Below are positions 26,301 through 33,983 of a stretch of 64,000 nt of DNA, one piece after another; within the stretch, counting starts at the first letter, position 1, and each line of letters starts with the position of its first letter. Both the position numbers and the translations under genes were made by a program. The notes under the pieces are model-generated. The model was given only the letters and a program-made list of their open reading frames with translations. It was not told the DNA's origin and ran no database searches. This DNA is from Mesobacillus foraminis. Its GTDB lineage: Bacteria; Bacillota; Bacilli; Bacillales; Cytobacillaceae. Location: the NCBI RefSeq assembly GCF_004340465.1, contig NZ_SLVV01000010.1:37897-101896 (forward strand). The letters are read 5' to 3'.

Positions 26301-26985
26301 TGGCCTTGGGGGAACGCTAGGCTTTGAAAGTGCAACAGCCATTTTAAAAGCCAGTGATTTCACGGCAGAGAACCTGACCTTTAAAAATTCCTTTGACGAA
26401 GCCTCCGTAGACGTTGATGGTGAGCAGGCCCTTGCCGCATATGCCCGCGGAGAACGTATGGCGTTCAAAAATGTTCGTTTCCTTGGCAACCAGGATACGC
26501 TGCTGGCCCATTCCGGGAAACAGTACTACTATAACTGCTATATTGAAGGGGATGTTGATTTTATCTACGGCGGAGCACGGGCCGTCTTTGAAGAGAGCAC
26601 GATCCATTCCCTGAGCCGCGGTTCCAATTCCAATAACGGCTATATAACCGCGGCAAGCACTCCGGTGGATCAGCCATTCGGGTTCCTGATCATCAACAGC
26701 AAATTAACGAGCAATGCACCGGCAGACACCGTCTATCTGGGCCGTCCTTGGAGGGACCACGGCAATGTCGTCTTTAAAAACAGCTACATGGGCGAACATA
26801 TCAAGACTGTGGGCTGGACAGAGATGGGCGGCCGCCAGCCGGAGGACGCCAGACTGTTTGAATATAAAAATGAAGGACCTGGTGCCGTCATCAATGAAGA
26901 CCGCCGCCAGCTCAGCGATGAAGAAGCCGCCAAATACACAGTCGAAAATGTGCTGGATGGCTGGGTTCCAAAATTTAAGAATTAA
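23302..26985 (+). CDS. Secreted bifunctional pectate lyase (PL10) - pectin methylesterase (CE8)
   Basis: 1227 residues in one chain: signal peptide (ends VQA), two CBM35-type carbohydrate modules (about 46-170 and 180-297, each with GGYIEW or GGYLEW), a helical linker with weak SLH resemblance (about 310-475), a PL10 lyase (about 570-880; HGGWSKAIDY, YDTGGFAQVYPRRG) and a CE8 esterase (about 930-1220). The CE8 part has the catalytic segments GNQDTLLAH, GDVDFIYGGA and LGRPWRDHG. The esterase would strip methyl groups and expose galacturonate for the lyase. GTG 23302 fits AGGAGAG upstream better than ATG 23308. Controlled by cre boxes, probably with the AraC protein upstream. Confidence 0.9.
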   Translation: MKMQPKKIRLTASVIMAGSFFLSSAVPTVQVQAAGESAPGYGQIYEAEHAGGQGVISDNKHPGFTGDGFVDYKPNEPGGYIEWTVKVEEAAEYVLAIRYANGNSDNRHAKLTVDGKVVEEQLDFHQSGDFDDYIYVTTQAELAPGEHKIRLTATAPNGGANIDHLSVYRLVDITSEAEEAVSEGIVLDNKHHGFTGSGFADFNPNVPGGYLEWKVNVPEAGEYNLDFRYAHGGGSERPAKVSINGKDAEELRFPPTDWTKWTNESMGAVLQKGENTIRLTATGSEGGGNIDHLRVHNHLKTDNSLVPVETEEVELSKLIDGLTMKKLKQLGVIGDTEEKQNVEVTFLEFLALINNAFGFDNDEVFKNLESKQAYGNIPAESWGNYIAEVAADHHYVPEFLWKELKPDQVLEKEHIALIAGDLLDMIEDDKEGSNMLGQLAKQGIMNPNSDKNFGIKDNMNWQEAKDLVQRLAAASDKETNKVNIARVDALRSNLIAVTFNGTFDDFDYKDLAISVPRGSWDSLTPQLDRDLRISKAAKGTDAFGNTVLILESMDELNGDSFILEEETQEFKGNVEEAIRQANHMLSWQMDHGGWSKAIDYSKAWDGKAPRSPWVNKDGVELGTIDNDGTVKEIRYLAEVYSVTKDERYKESIEAGMDFLMDLQYDTGGFAQVYPRRGNYSDMVTFNDNAMIRVLTMFDDILNKKYPFNSGVIDESYYEMIEKSMDKAIHYILNAQIETDGVLKAWCAQHDPSTYEPVGARSYEHPSISGSESVGIVKFLMSRPNQTPEIKKAVQSALKWFDDSKLEGIRYVSGGTADGEYFVKDLNAVTWYRFYDPVTNEPIFSGRDGVIKRDIKEIEAERRNGYSWGGSYARQLLETAKTTGFFEGKVYARVLDDQSRDVLGRTLVKGQVEKLEDYSRELEKIPSELTVAQDGSGEYGNVQDAIDAVPSKNSEPVVINIKNGVYKEVISIPADKPYVTLIGESAEGTIIDFDNYAGKDNGLGGTLGFESATAILKASDFTAENLTFKNSFDEASVDVDGEQALAAYARGERMAFKNVRFLGNQDTLLAHSGKQYYYNCYIEGDVDFIYGGARAVFEESTIHSLSRGSNSNNGYITAASTPVDQPFGFLIINSKLTSNAPADTVYLGRPWRDHGNVVFKNSYMGEHIKTVGWTEMGGRQPEDARLFEYKNEGPGAVINEDRRQLSDEEAAKYTVENVLDGWVPKFKN

Positions 26986-27000
26986 TAAGGAGAAAGGGAG

Positions 27001-27033
27001 GAATGAGGCCATAAGGGCTTCATTCTTCTTTTT
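27001..27033 (+). terminator. Terminator of the PL10-CE8 gene
   Basis: GAATGAGGCC / GGGCTTCATTC stem followed by TTCTTTTT. Confidence 0.75.
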
Positions 27034-27053
27034 ACTGGCTCTGTTAAAGTTGC

Positions 27054-27305
27054 ATGTTGAGATTAGGTAAAAAAAAGAACTTACATAAAATTGTTGCAGT
27101 CGCAGAATTTGCATTTGTATCCGGTAGTGAAGAGTATTTGACTATGGCAAAACAGGTGTTAGAAGTAAAATGAAAAAGTTATGACCAATTAAAAGATACT
27201 TGGATAGATGATAAATGCGATAATCCAAAACGATCGTCGCTTATCCTTGATGAATCTACAAAACTAACGGGGCATGTTTGTGACATAAGAAAGGATAAAA
27301 TCTAG
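27054..27305 (+). pseudogene. Decayed small gene with an in-frame TGA
   Basis: The frame opens MLRLGKKKNLHKIVAVAEF, reaches TGA at 27171-27173, and continues in the same frame (KSYDQLKDTWIDDK...) to TAG at 27303. Read through, it would be about 83 residues. No ribosome site is obvious and the product is unrecognised. No Cys-pair context supports selenocysteine here, so it is best read as a nonsense-disrupted remnant. The rest of 27306-27482 shows nothing. Confidence 0.4.
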
Positions 27306-27482
27306 TTGTTCTTGAAAAGAAATTTTTATAATGATATACATTCCGCATATAGTTTATCCCAGTATGTTGTACTGTAGACAAACCTTTAAAGCTTTTATCA
27401 TTTTACACATTCCCTTTTCCATCTCCCTGCTCAAAACGTTGAGTAGGGTTTTATTTTGAGCATTATAAATGAAGGGAATATA

Positions 27483-27513
27483 AAAAACAGGCTCTATATA
27501 AAGAGCCTGTTTA
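27483..27513 (-). terminator. Terminator of the cold-shock gene
   Basis: On the minus strand AAACAGGCTC / GAGCCTGTTT with an 8-base loop and T6. Confidence 0.9.
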
Positions 27514-27529
27514 TATAATCGATTTGAGA

Positions 27530-27730
27530 TTAAGCTTTTTGAACGTTAGCAGCTTGAGCTCCACGAGCACCTTGCTCAACGTCAAATGTTACTTTTTGAC
27601 CTTCATCTAAAGATTTGAAACCTTCACTTTGAATAGCAGAGAAGTGTACGAATACGTCGTCTCCATTTTCACGTTCGATGAAGCCGAAGCCTTTTTCTGC
27701 ATTAAACCATTTAACTGTACCTTGTTCCAT
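27530..27730 (-). CDS. Cold-shock protein (CspA/CspB family)
   Basis: 66 residues with both RNA-binding motifs, KGFGFIE (RNP1) and VFVHFSAI (RNP2). It starts [14 protein letters not shown] as in Bacillus Csp proteins. It acts as a single-stranded nucleic-acid chaperone in the cytoplasm. AGGAGG lies 8 bases before ATG 27730. Which Bacillus paralogue (cspB, cspC or cspD) it matches cannot be settled by eye. The long 5' leader and the palindrome next to the ribosome site suggest control at the mRNA level. Confidence 0.95.
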   Translation of the reverse strand: MEQGTVKWFNAEKGFGFIERENGDDVFVHFSAIQSEGFKSLDEGQKVTFDVEQGARGAQAANVQKA

Positions 27731-27745
27731 TTTTGTTGCCTCCTA

Positions 27746-27759
27746 GTGCGTTAACGCAC
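27746..27759 (-). promoter_or_regulatory. Perfect palindrome abutting the csp ribosome site
   Basis: GTGCGTTAACGCAC reads the same on both strands and ends one base from AGGAGG. In mRNA it would be a short stem with a tiny loop, so a DNA operator or temperature-dependent structure are both possible. The remaining upstream region to 28080 shows no gene. Confidence 0.5.
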
Positions 27760-28080
27760 AACGTATTACTATCCTTGCCCAAAGTGATCATCAAGACGAA
27801 AAGTCGATACTTATACTATCCTTTACACCGAACAAAAATAATTCTTATTTATCATAACAAGAAACGGAACGGATTGCAAATCATTGGGGCTTAAACTTAA
27901 ATAATACATTCATATTGGTTTATTAACTCTTGTTCAGTACGAGGACTAGAGGCAGATAGTTAAGAATTAAATTAGCATCAATTGCCGTGAACCGTTTCAT
28001 AAATAATTGAGGGTTTTAATTGGGTTTCTCTTTAATTTAATTTCCCAATTCAGTTAAGAATAAAATGATCGACCCACTAT

Positions 28081-28131
28081 AAAAAGGGGGAAGAGGAATG
28101 AACTACTGAAGATCATTCTTCTTCCCCCTTT
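28081..28131 (-). terminator. Terminator of the protease-toxin-CPCC operon
   Basis: AAAGGGGGAAGA / TCTTCCCCCTTT extended by GAATGA/TCATTC; on the minus strand it ends in T5. It may act in both directions. Confidence 0.85.
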
Positions 28132-28168
28132 AATTTTCTACCGTCTAAAATGGATAGTTTTCTACCTT

Positions 28169-28477
28169 TTATAAAATTACGTTAATATTTTTTAGTTGTT
28201 TAATCAAATGTTCTTTTTTTACTTTGCCATCTAACTGAAACTCTTGCGGATAACATTCTGGCTGAAATATTTCAGCTCCGTTTTCAATCCATTTCTTTCT
28301 ATAAATAGTGTGAGTTTCCTCTCTCTGCATAAAAACTCCTTCACTGATCTCTATGTCATCATCATCTCCAAATTGAAATCGACAACAAGGACAAATATCA
28401 AATGAAGCATCATTATATTCATCATAAGCAGGTTGATCTAACTGATCAAACCCACATACAGGACAGATATAGTTCAT
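28169..28477 (-). CDS. CPCC-type cysteine-rich protein, candidate immunity protein
   Basis: 102 residues. CPVCGFDQL near the start and ICPCCRFQFG (about residues 28-37) form a zinc-ribbon-like pair of knuckles, as in the cysteine-rich CPCC family. The acidic run GDDDDIEISEG follows. Members are often found downstream of polymorphic toxins and annotated as putative immunity proteins. Here it starts 15 bp after the toxin-like gene. No signal peptide, so it is cytoplasmic, as expected for protection of the producing cell. The zinc site is read from sequence; the immunity role is inferred. Confidence 0.75.
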   Translation of the reverse strand: MNYICPVCGFDQLDQPAYDEYNDASFDICPCCRFQFGDDDDIEISEGVFMQREETHTIYRKKWIENGAEIFQPECYPQEFQLDGKVKKEHLIKQLKNINVIL

Positions 28478-28492
28478 CGAATCACCTCAAAA

Positions 28493-29404
28493 TTACTGTC
28501 TTTTAAAATACTCATAACCTTTTGATTTATTAGGATGTTTAGGTTTAAAAAGAGTTCTAATCACATCATTCTTGTCAAGAATAAGCAATTCATTCGTATC
28601 TTTATTGTATTTTAAAATATCTCCATTTGCACGTTTTTTGGTAAGAATATGTTTGCCAGTAGTTCCCGCTATTGCTTGGGCTCTAGTTAAATATTTTGAT
28701 TGAGTGTATCCAGGGAATTCATTTTTATGATCTCTCCAGTGACGGTCAAACGTTGATTTAGAGGCAAATTGTACTTTTTTTAATGTATTTGCTGTAGCTT
28801 TTTTTCCGTATTTACTTGTAGCCTTTGTTACGGCACTTTTTCCATACTTCTTGATTGCATATGTAATGCCATAACGAGCTACGTGAATGGCAATAACCAC
28901 TAGTGGATACCAAGAAGCGGATACTTCTTCAGTGTTGACCTCATAGATTTCCCCAGTTTCTGTATCCGTTAACTTTGCGGTGAAATCTTCTCCGTTGACT
29001 TCTGTCACAGATACATCAAAAGATTTAGAAACTTTCTGACCATCTTCAATTTCAAGTTCAGTTTCAACTGTCATAGCACTTGATTCTAGATCAAGTTCCA
29101 ATGTACTATCAATATGTACATCTTCAGATTCAATTTCAGTTTCAATAACAGCTGTATCATCAACTACTTCACTTTGAATCTCAAGACTATCTTCAATGTC
29201 CTCTCCAACAAATTCATTTGTTTCCTCTTCAGCACTTTCAATATCGACTGTTGTAACCTCTTCTTCCTGGATATCAGTAATGGCAGGAATGGATTCTTCA
29301 AGATGGTTATATTGCTCTTCTTCAGTAGCTGCTCTAGCATATGCAGGAGCTATGCATGCAAATATCAATATAGTAGCTATAAAACTAAAATATATTTTTT
29401 TCAC
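28493..29404 (-). CDS. Secreted toxin-like protein, SAR2788-like N-terminus with C-terminal nuclease-like domain
   Basis: 303 residues. Signal peptide (ends AYARA), a long acidic Glu/Asp/Thr/Ser region (about 27-165; FTAKLTDTETGEIYEVNTEE), a hydrophobic/basic segment (WYPLVVIAIHVARYGITYAI, then KKYGKSAVTKATSKYGKKA) and a C-terminal domain from about 215 (FDRHWRDHKNEF, KRANGDILKYNKDTNELLIL, VIRTLFKP). The tail resembles Barnase/EndoU/ColicinE5-RelE (BECR) RNase toxin domains, and the N-terminal layout resembles proteins called SAR2788 family putative toxins; both are from memory. Cotranscribed with a subtilase lipoprotein upstream and a CPCC protein downstream. Confidence 0.7.
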   Translation of the reverse strand: MKKIYFSFIATILIFACIAPAYARAATEEEQYNHLEESIPAITDIQEEEVTTVDIESAEEETNEFVGEDIEDSLEIQSEVVDDTAVIETEIESEDVHIDSTLELDLESSAMTVETELEIEDGQKVSKSFDVSVTEVNGEDFTAKLTDTETGEIYEVNTEEVSASWYPLVVIAIHVARYGITYAIKKYGKSAVTKATSKYGKKATANTLKKVQFASKSTFDRHWRDHKNEFPGYTQSKYLTRAQAIAGTTGKHILTKKRANGDILKYNKDTNELLILDKNDVIRTLFKPKHPNKSKGYEYFKRQ

Positions 29405-29426
29405 TTTTATTCCCCTCGTTTCGTGT

Positions 29427-30338
29427 TTATTGGTTATTTTGTAACTGGATCAATCCATTGCCATATGCAGTATCTTTGCCTTTTTCTCCTAAGTCGAGAG
29501 ATATTTTATTTAATTTTTCTTTTATGTCTGTCAAACTTAGGGGATGTTCCGATTGTTCTAGAATATTGGCAATAATTCCTGTGGCAAATGCTGTTGAAAA
29601 CGAAGTACCATCAACATAACTAACTTTATTTTCATCAGTTGTTAGGACAGGGATATTTACACCAGGTGCTACATAATCAACTTTCCCTTTGCCGGCAAAT
29701 GGATCAACTTTCAATTTTTTACTGATTGACGAAATAGAGATGACTTCCTCATATTTAGCAGGGTAATCGGTATATAATCCAAGGTTGTTTCCTGCAGCAG
29801 CTACAATGATTATTCCGTGTGAGGTTGCCTTAAGGATCGCTTCTCTTAGGGTTTTATTGTCTTTTTGGAATCCGAAGCTGAGATTGATAATATCTACATT
29901 ATTTTTGATGCTCCATTCGATCCCGTCTACAACATCCTCAATTTTACCACCCCCTTTATCATTCAGAACTTTCACATCATATAGATGGACAGATTGACTA
30001 ATTCCCTGAATCGTATATTTATTTGGTTTTGCTGCTATTGTTCCTGCGATAGCTGTTCCGTGACCATAGGAATCTATTATTTTTTCATTGGGATTAATAG
30101 CGTTGTATGATTTCTTTAATATACCTTTTAATTCAGGGAGATTTCCGTCGATACCGCTGTCTAAAATGGCAACTTTTATCTTTTTCTTAAAGCTATATTG
30201 ATAAGATTTATCTGAAAAAACTAAGCATATTGCCCAATTTGTCTTACATTCTTTTTCCGTCAAATGCATTTGTGTATTTTTATTGGTACAACCAGTTAAT
30301 AAAACTAGTGCAAGTAGTACGATTAAGAACTTTTTCAT
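29427..30338 (-). CDS. Subtilisin-family (S8) serine protease, lipoprotein
   Basis: About 303 residues. Lipobox LLTGC (Cys about 17) anchors it to the outer membrane face. The catalytic triad is complete: Asp in VAILDSGIDG, His in YGHGTAIAGT, Ser in GTSFSTAFATG, with oxyanion Asn in AAAGN. No inhibitor-type propeptide is evident, only a short linker before the catalytic domain. ATG 30338 was chosen because AAAGGA lies seven bases upstream; a TTG at 30344 is too close. It is 22 bp ahead of the toxin-like gene, so it may process or release that protein. This is an inference from the operon. Confidence 0.85.
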   Translation of the reverse strand: MKKFLIVLLALVLLTGCTNKNTQMHLTEKECKTNWAICLVFSDKSYQYSFKKKIKVAILDSGIDGNLPELKGILKKSYNAINPNEKIIDSYGHGTAIAGTIAAKPNKYTIQGISQSVHLYDVKVLNDKGGGKIEDVVDGIEWSIKNNVDIINLSFGFQKDNKTLREAILKATSHGIIIVAAAGNNLGLYTDYPAKYEEVISISSISKKLKVDPFAGKGKVDYVAPGVNIPVLTTDENKVSYVDGTSFSTAFATGIIANILEQSEHPLSLTDIKEKLNKISLDLGEKGKDTAYGNGLIQLQNNQ

Positions 30339-30549
30339 GTGCAATCCTTTCTAAATAACCCATAGGAAAATATTCATAGTATGAATGGTTTGGAAAATTT
30401 TAAAATATTACCAAAAAGGATTATAATAGAATAAAACCTATTTGTAAACCAAATTTGTAAAATGTATCATAAATTTGAAATATATGGATGGGCAATTAGT
30501 ATAATAAAGATATATTGTATTGTTAAAATTGAGTTAATAAAAAATTTAA

Positions 30550-30775
30550 ATGAATAAATGCGAAGATAGAAACTCGGGGGCATTTCCTGTTGTAGATTTA
30601 GAAGCAGTTTCTTTCGGTTATAAAAGTGCAGTAGTGTTTCAAAAAGGAAAACATCTAATGATTGAATTTGTTATGGAGTTAAGATGTATTTACCAACTTA
30701 GATGGAGCCTGTGGAGTGATTGTTGAAATGGGGACCGAGGAAGAAGATGCGTATCGTTGTTCAACTCAAGAATGA
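30550..30775 (+). pseudogene. Frameshifted small gene, unrecognised
   Basis: ATG 30550 reads MNKCEDRNSGAFPVVDLEAV and VVFQKGKHLMIEFVMEL, then loses sense. The +1 frame from about 30683 continues VFTNLDGACGVIVEMGTEEE to a stop at 30775. One single-base change near 30675-30683 would join them into a protein of about 75 residues. Its place next to a toxin cassette recalls orphan immunity-gene debris. The rest of 30345-31035 has no clear gene. Confidence 0.5.
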
Positions 30776-31035
30776 GATTAACAGCTAAATGATAATGTTA
30801 TGCCTTGTACCGAGAATTGCAATTATAGAGTTCGTTTATAGATTAGCCAAGCACTACTCATTTTTAAGAATACGAAGGATGATTCAAAAAGGTTAAAAAT
30901 GTTAAAGGGTGAAAGTATAAAAAACAGGGGAATTGCTAGGCGAACAAAATAGTAGTAAAGAGGATAAAATTTTGAAACTTCATCATGTTAGACATTGCAG
31001 AACGTACGAACTAAATAAGCTTACGCAAACGGAGT

Positions 31036-31098
31036 TAAAAAGAGGCTGCCCAAAGGTACAAATAAATGTACCTTAATGTGGACAGTCTCCTTTTTTTA
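31036..31098. terminator. Bidirectional terminator
   Basis: Outer arms AGAGGCTGCCCA / TGTGGACAGTCTCC (with mismatches), inner perfect AAGGTAC / GTACCTT, then T7 on the plus strand. Confidence 0.7.
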
Positions 31099-31183
31099 TC
31101 TAGAGAGACTGGGTTTTAAAGAGCTAAGGTAAGCAATATTAGAGCTCATCTCCTCAGATAGCCTATACCACAGCTTTGCATAC

Positions 31184-32065
31184 TCATCTTATCTTATCTC
31201 GGTAAAAAATCGCCAGTTTCTCAGGATTCATGGTGATATAGATTTCATTCATTTGGTCATTGGAAATATAAAAACTAAGAATGCTTTGAAGGGTTCCATT
31301 CATATTAATGACGATGGCCGGCTGGGTATTGACATTTTTAATTTCAAAATTAAAGTCTTTTGGAACTTTTTTCAGGATACCGAATAATAAGGCTAGGACG
31401 TTGGATCTGGATACAACTGGGCGAACGGCGGCATTAACTTTTCCTCCGCCATCCGAATACAATGTGACATTTTCTGAAATCAGTTCTAATAAGGCATCCA
31501 TGTTTTGCAATTGAAGAGCTTTTATAAAAGAATGAACCATTGACTCATTCTTCTCATAGTTTAAGCTTTCTCCTTCCACAAGTGAGATCTTTTGTTTAGC
31601 CCTGCTATAAATTTTTCTGCAGTTTTCATCCTTTTTCTCAATGATGTTAGCAATCTCAGAGTATGGGAAATCAAATATTTCCCTTAACAGGAGGACGGCT
31701 CGTTCATCTGCTGTTAAATGCTCCATCATCCGTAAATAGGCGATGCTCAATCCTTCCTTTTTGATCAAAGTTTCAGAAGGATCAAAGGCATGCCATTTCT
31801 CCAGTAATAATGGCTCGGGATTCCATGGGCCCACATATTGTTCTCGTTTGTACCGGGCGGATTTTAGTGCATCAAGACATCGGTTCGTCATCATTTTGCA
31901 AAGATAGGCTTTCTTATTATTGATGTTCTGTTCCTTAAGTTTGATGGCCCGTAAAAACGTTTCCTGCATCATATCTTCTGCTTCCATGACGGAACCCAAT
32001 AACCTATAGCCTAATGAAAACAACAAGGGTTTATAGTGCTGATAATCCTCATCAGTAATTTGCAC
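31184..32065 (-). CDS. ECF sigma factor, ECF41 (SigJ) type with SnoaL-like extension
   Basis: 293 residues. Region 2 (residues about 8-75; GSVMEAEDMMQETFLRAI) and region 4 (about 125-165; LTADERAVLLLREIFDFPYS) are sigma-70 domains. A C-terminal SnoaL/NTF2-like domain (about 175-285) contains YSDGGGKVNAAVRPV, a hallmark of ECF41 factors, in which this extension controls activity in place of an anti-sigma factor. It starts 14 bp inside the FAD oxidoreductase gene and is cotranscribed with it. The promoter at 33384-33410 matches the known ECF41 motif, so it should drive its own operon. The inducing signal is unknown. Confidence 0.9.
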   Translation of the reverse strand: MQITDEDYQHYKPLLFSLGYRLLGSVMEAEDMMQETFLRAIKLKEQNINNKKAYLCKMMTNRCLDALKSARYKREQYVGPWNPEPLLLEKWHAFDPSETLIKKEGLSIAYLRMMEHLTADERAVLLLREIFDFPYSEIANIIEKKDENCRKIYSRAKQKISLVEGESLNYEKNESMVHSFIKALQLQNMDALLELISENVTLYSDGGGKVNAAVRPVVSRSNVLALLFGILKKVPKDFNFEIKNVNTQPAIVINMNGTLQSILSFYISNDQMNEIYITMNPEKLAIFYRDKIR

Positions 32066-33350
32066 TCTTTTTCCTCTTTTCGGTTAATATAATTTCTTTC
32101 GCTGCTTGTTTTCCGCTGCTGGCGGCTCCATCTGCCAAAATGCAGTCAGGTGAAGCCCAGTCTCCTGCTATATATAATCCCGGAATTTTTGTTGTAGAAC
32201 GTGTCAGCTTCTGCTCATCACCAATTTGGGGCAGGCGCTGGTTCACTGTAATATTAGGGATAAATCGTTTGGTGATGACGTATTGCCGCCACCCTGGCTG
32301 CAGCTGATCTAAAAATTGTTCAAGCTCGATTTTAACCCTTGTTCCATCTATATAATCAGATGGGTGATGATATTTAAATACATGAAGGACGGCATTGTTT
32401 GGATCATCAGACAGGGTGGCAGCATTTGAATGCACAGAGTAATAGAGAGGATCCGGGATGCCCATGGCGAATAGTCGATTTGGGCAAGGCAGCTGGGTTA
32501 AAGCAACATCTAACGTTGCGCCTCTTACAGCTGTAATTTCAGCGAAAAAGCTGTTTTGGTCAGGATGATCTTTTTCATCTAACATTTCATTCAGTTCGGC
32601 AGGTCCAGCTGTACAAATGATATACTTCCCGAGAATTTCTTCATCATTAGATAGAACCAATTTAAATTGGTCCTGTTCGATGGGTTTAATCTGTTTCACC
32701 AGAGTATGTGTTTGAACCTGAACGCCTGAGGAGATTGCTTTATTGTGAAGCTGGTCAATGATCATTTGCCAGCCGCCATCCAAATACTGTACACCTCCAA
32801 TAGCATTTTTTAAATTCGTTACCATTACTTTTGCACTTGCCAGATCAGGAGCATGACAATAGGCTGCAATTCTGCCAAGTGTATAGAGTAATGATTCAAC
32901 TTTTTTAGAGCGGGTTACTGCCTTAGCCCATTGGTGGAAGGTTTGTTCTGCCAGCTTATCAGGATCTGCATTCATGATTTTTACCAAAACGGCGACCCAC
33001 TCCATACGTTCTTTCCAATTCAAAAACCTGGTCGTAAAAAGGTCTATAGGGGAAAATGGAGCAGCATATTCGATATTGTTTTCAATTAACAGGCCGCTTA
33101 ATTTTGGGGATTTTCCATTAAGCGCAACATCTAATTCTTCGAGAATAGACCAGGCTTTTCCTTTTTTATAAAGAGCGTGCGGGCCCAGATTTAAACATTG
33201 TTGATTGATTTTATTTGTTCTAGCCCTTCCTCCAACATTTTTTCCTTTTTCTACTATTAAAATAGATAAATTGGTACTAGTTAAAAAATTTGCAGCAACA
33301 TAACCTGCTAAACCGCCGCCAACAATGACAATGTCCCATTTTTGAGCCAT
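32052..33350 (-). CDS. FAD-dependent oxidoreductase (phytoene desaturase/amine oxidase-like)
   Basis: 432 residues. The N-terminal dinucleotide-binding motif VIVGGGLAGYVAANFL, VEKGKNVGGRARTNK and the C-terminal GLYIAGDWASPDCILADGAA are those of NAD(P)-binding Rossmann/FAD proteins related to protoporphyrinogen oxidase and phytoene desaturase. Substrate unknown. ECF41 sigma genes are usually paired with an oxidoreductase, epimerase or carboxymuconolactone decarboxylase target, and this fits. ATG 33350 is chosen because GGAGG lies upstream and because the earlier frame start at 33383 would overlap the predicted -10 element. Confidence 0.85.
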   Translation of the reverse strand: MAQKWDIVIVGGGLAGYVAANFLTSTNLSILIVEKGKNVGGRARTNKINQQCLNLGPHALYKKGKAWSILEELDVALNGKSPKLSGLLIENNIEYAAPFSPIDLFTTRFLNWKERMEWVAVLVKIMNADPDKLAEQTFHQWAKAVTRSKKVESLLYTLGRIAAYCHAPDLASAKVMVTNLKNAIGGVQYLDGGWQMIIDQLHNKAISSGVQVQTHTLVKQIKPIEQDQFKLVLSNDEEILGKYIICTAGPAELNEMLDEKDHPDQNSFFAEITAVRGATLDVALTQLPCPNRLFAMGIPDPLYYSVHSNAATLSDDPNNAVLHVFKYHHPSDYIDGTRVKIELEQFLDQLQPGWRQYVITKRFIPNITVNQRLPQIGDEQKLTRSTTKIPGLYIAGDWASPDCILADGAASSGKQAAKEIILTEKRKKSANY

Positions 33351-33383
33351 AAGATAACCTCCAGTTGTTATTTCATAACTCAA

Positions 33384-33410
33384 GACGACAATGGGTGAAT
33401 AGATGTGACA
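33384..33410 (-). promoter_or_regulatory. Predicted ECF41 sigma-factor promoter
   Basis: On the minus strand TGTCACA (33410-33404), 16 bases, CGTC (33387-33384), 33 bp before the oxidoreductase start. I recall this as the published ECF41 target motif, so the operon looks autoregulated. Confidence 0.75.
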
Positions 33411-33644
33411 ATAATTAAAATATATTTTTTAGAAGCTGGGTCATGGATGAAAATAAGTAAAATGTAAGGGGAAAGGGAGGCATGGAGGCCAAAAGGGGTT
33501 AATTCCTTATTTTAAGGCTTCAAATTGAGTAAGGCTATTTAGTGTTTTGGTTCCAGCCAGTTACAAAACAATTCTTATCCTTACATATTCATTCCAGAAA
33601 ATGCAAACCTTAACCTTGTAAATAATTGGCGAGGAGCTGGAACA

Positions 33645-33938
33645 ATGAGTAGGATCCGCGTAGCAGCAACGGTGAAATTAAAGGAAGGTTTTGACATGTC
33701 AAGGTTAAAAATGGAGTTGGCCAACAGCATGCAAACTGAATACCGGCTAAAAAATATCGACATGGATGATGATGATACTGGAATGGGAAAAATCAAGGCC
33801 CACGTCGAACAACCCAGGCATATACTCAAGTACGAATTAAGCGGTGAACTAACCCAAAATGATGTATTGGCAGGGTTAGAAAAAACACGCGATAAATTGA
33901 AAACATTTGTCATTGAAGGATTAAATATTGAGGATTAA
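33645..33938 (+). CDS. Small acidic hypothetical protein
   Basis: 97 residues with an Asp-rich stretch (IDMDDDDTGMG, about 39-48). The protein has no membrane segment or Cys. GAGGAG lies nine bases before the ATG, and a strong terminator follows the stop by 16 bp, so it looks like a real single-gene unit. I do not recognise the family. Composition suggests a cytoplasmic alpha/beta protein. Confidence 0.7.
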   Translation: MSRIRVAATVKLKEGFDMSRLKMELANSMQTEYRLKNIDMDDDDTGMGKIKAHVEQPRHILKYELSGELTQNDVLAGLEKTRDKLKTFVIEGLNIED

Positions 33939-33954
33939 TGAATCTTTCCTGTCT

Positions 33955-33983
33955 AAAAGCTTCTTCTGCCGAAGGAGCTTTTT
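33955..33983 (+). terminator. Terminator after the small acidic gene
   Basis: AAAAGCTTCTTC / GAAGGAGCTTTTT with a 4-base loop. Confidence 0.85.

Noticed and set aside
27171-27173. TGA at 27171 as a selenocysteine codon
   Set aside because: No Cys or redox motif around it, no ribosome site and no SECIS-like hairpin noticed; a decayed gene is simpler.
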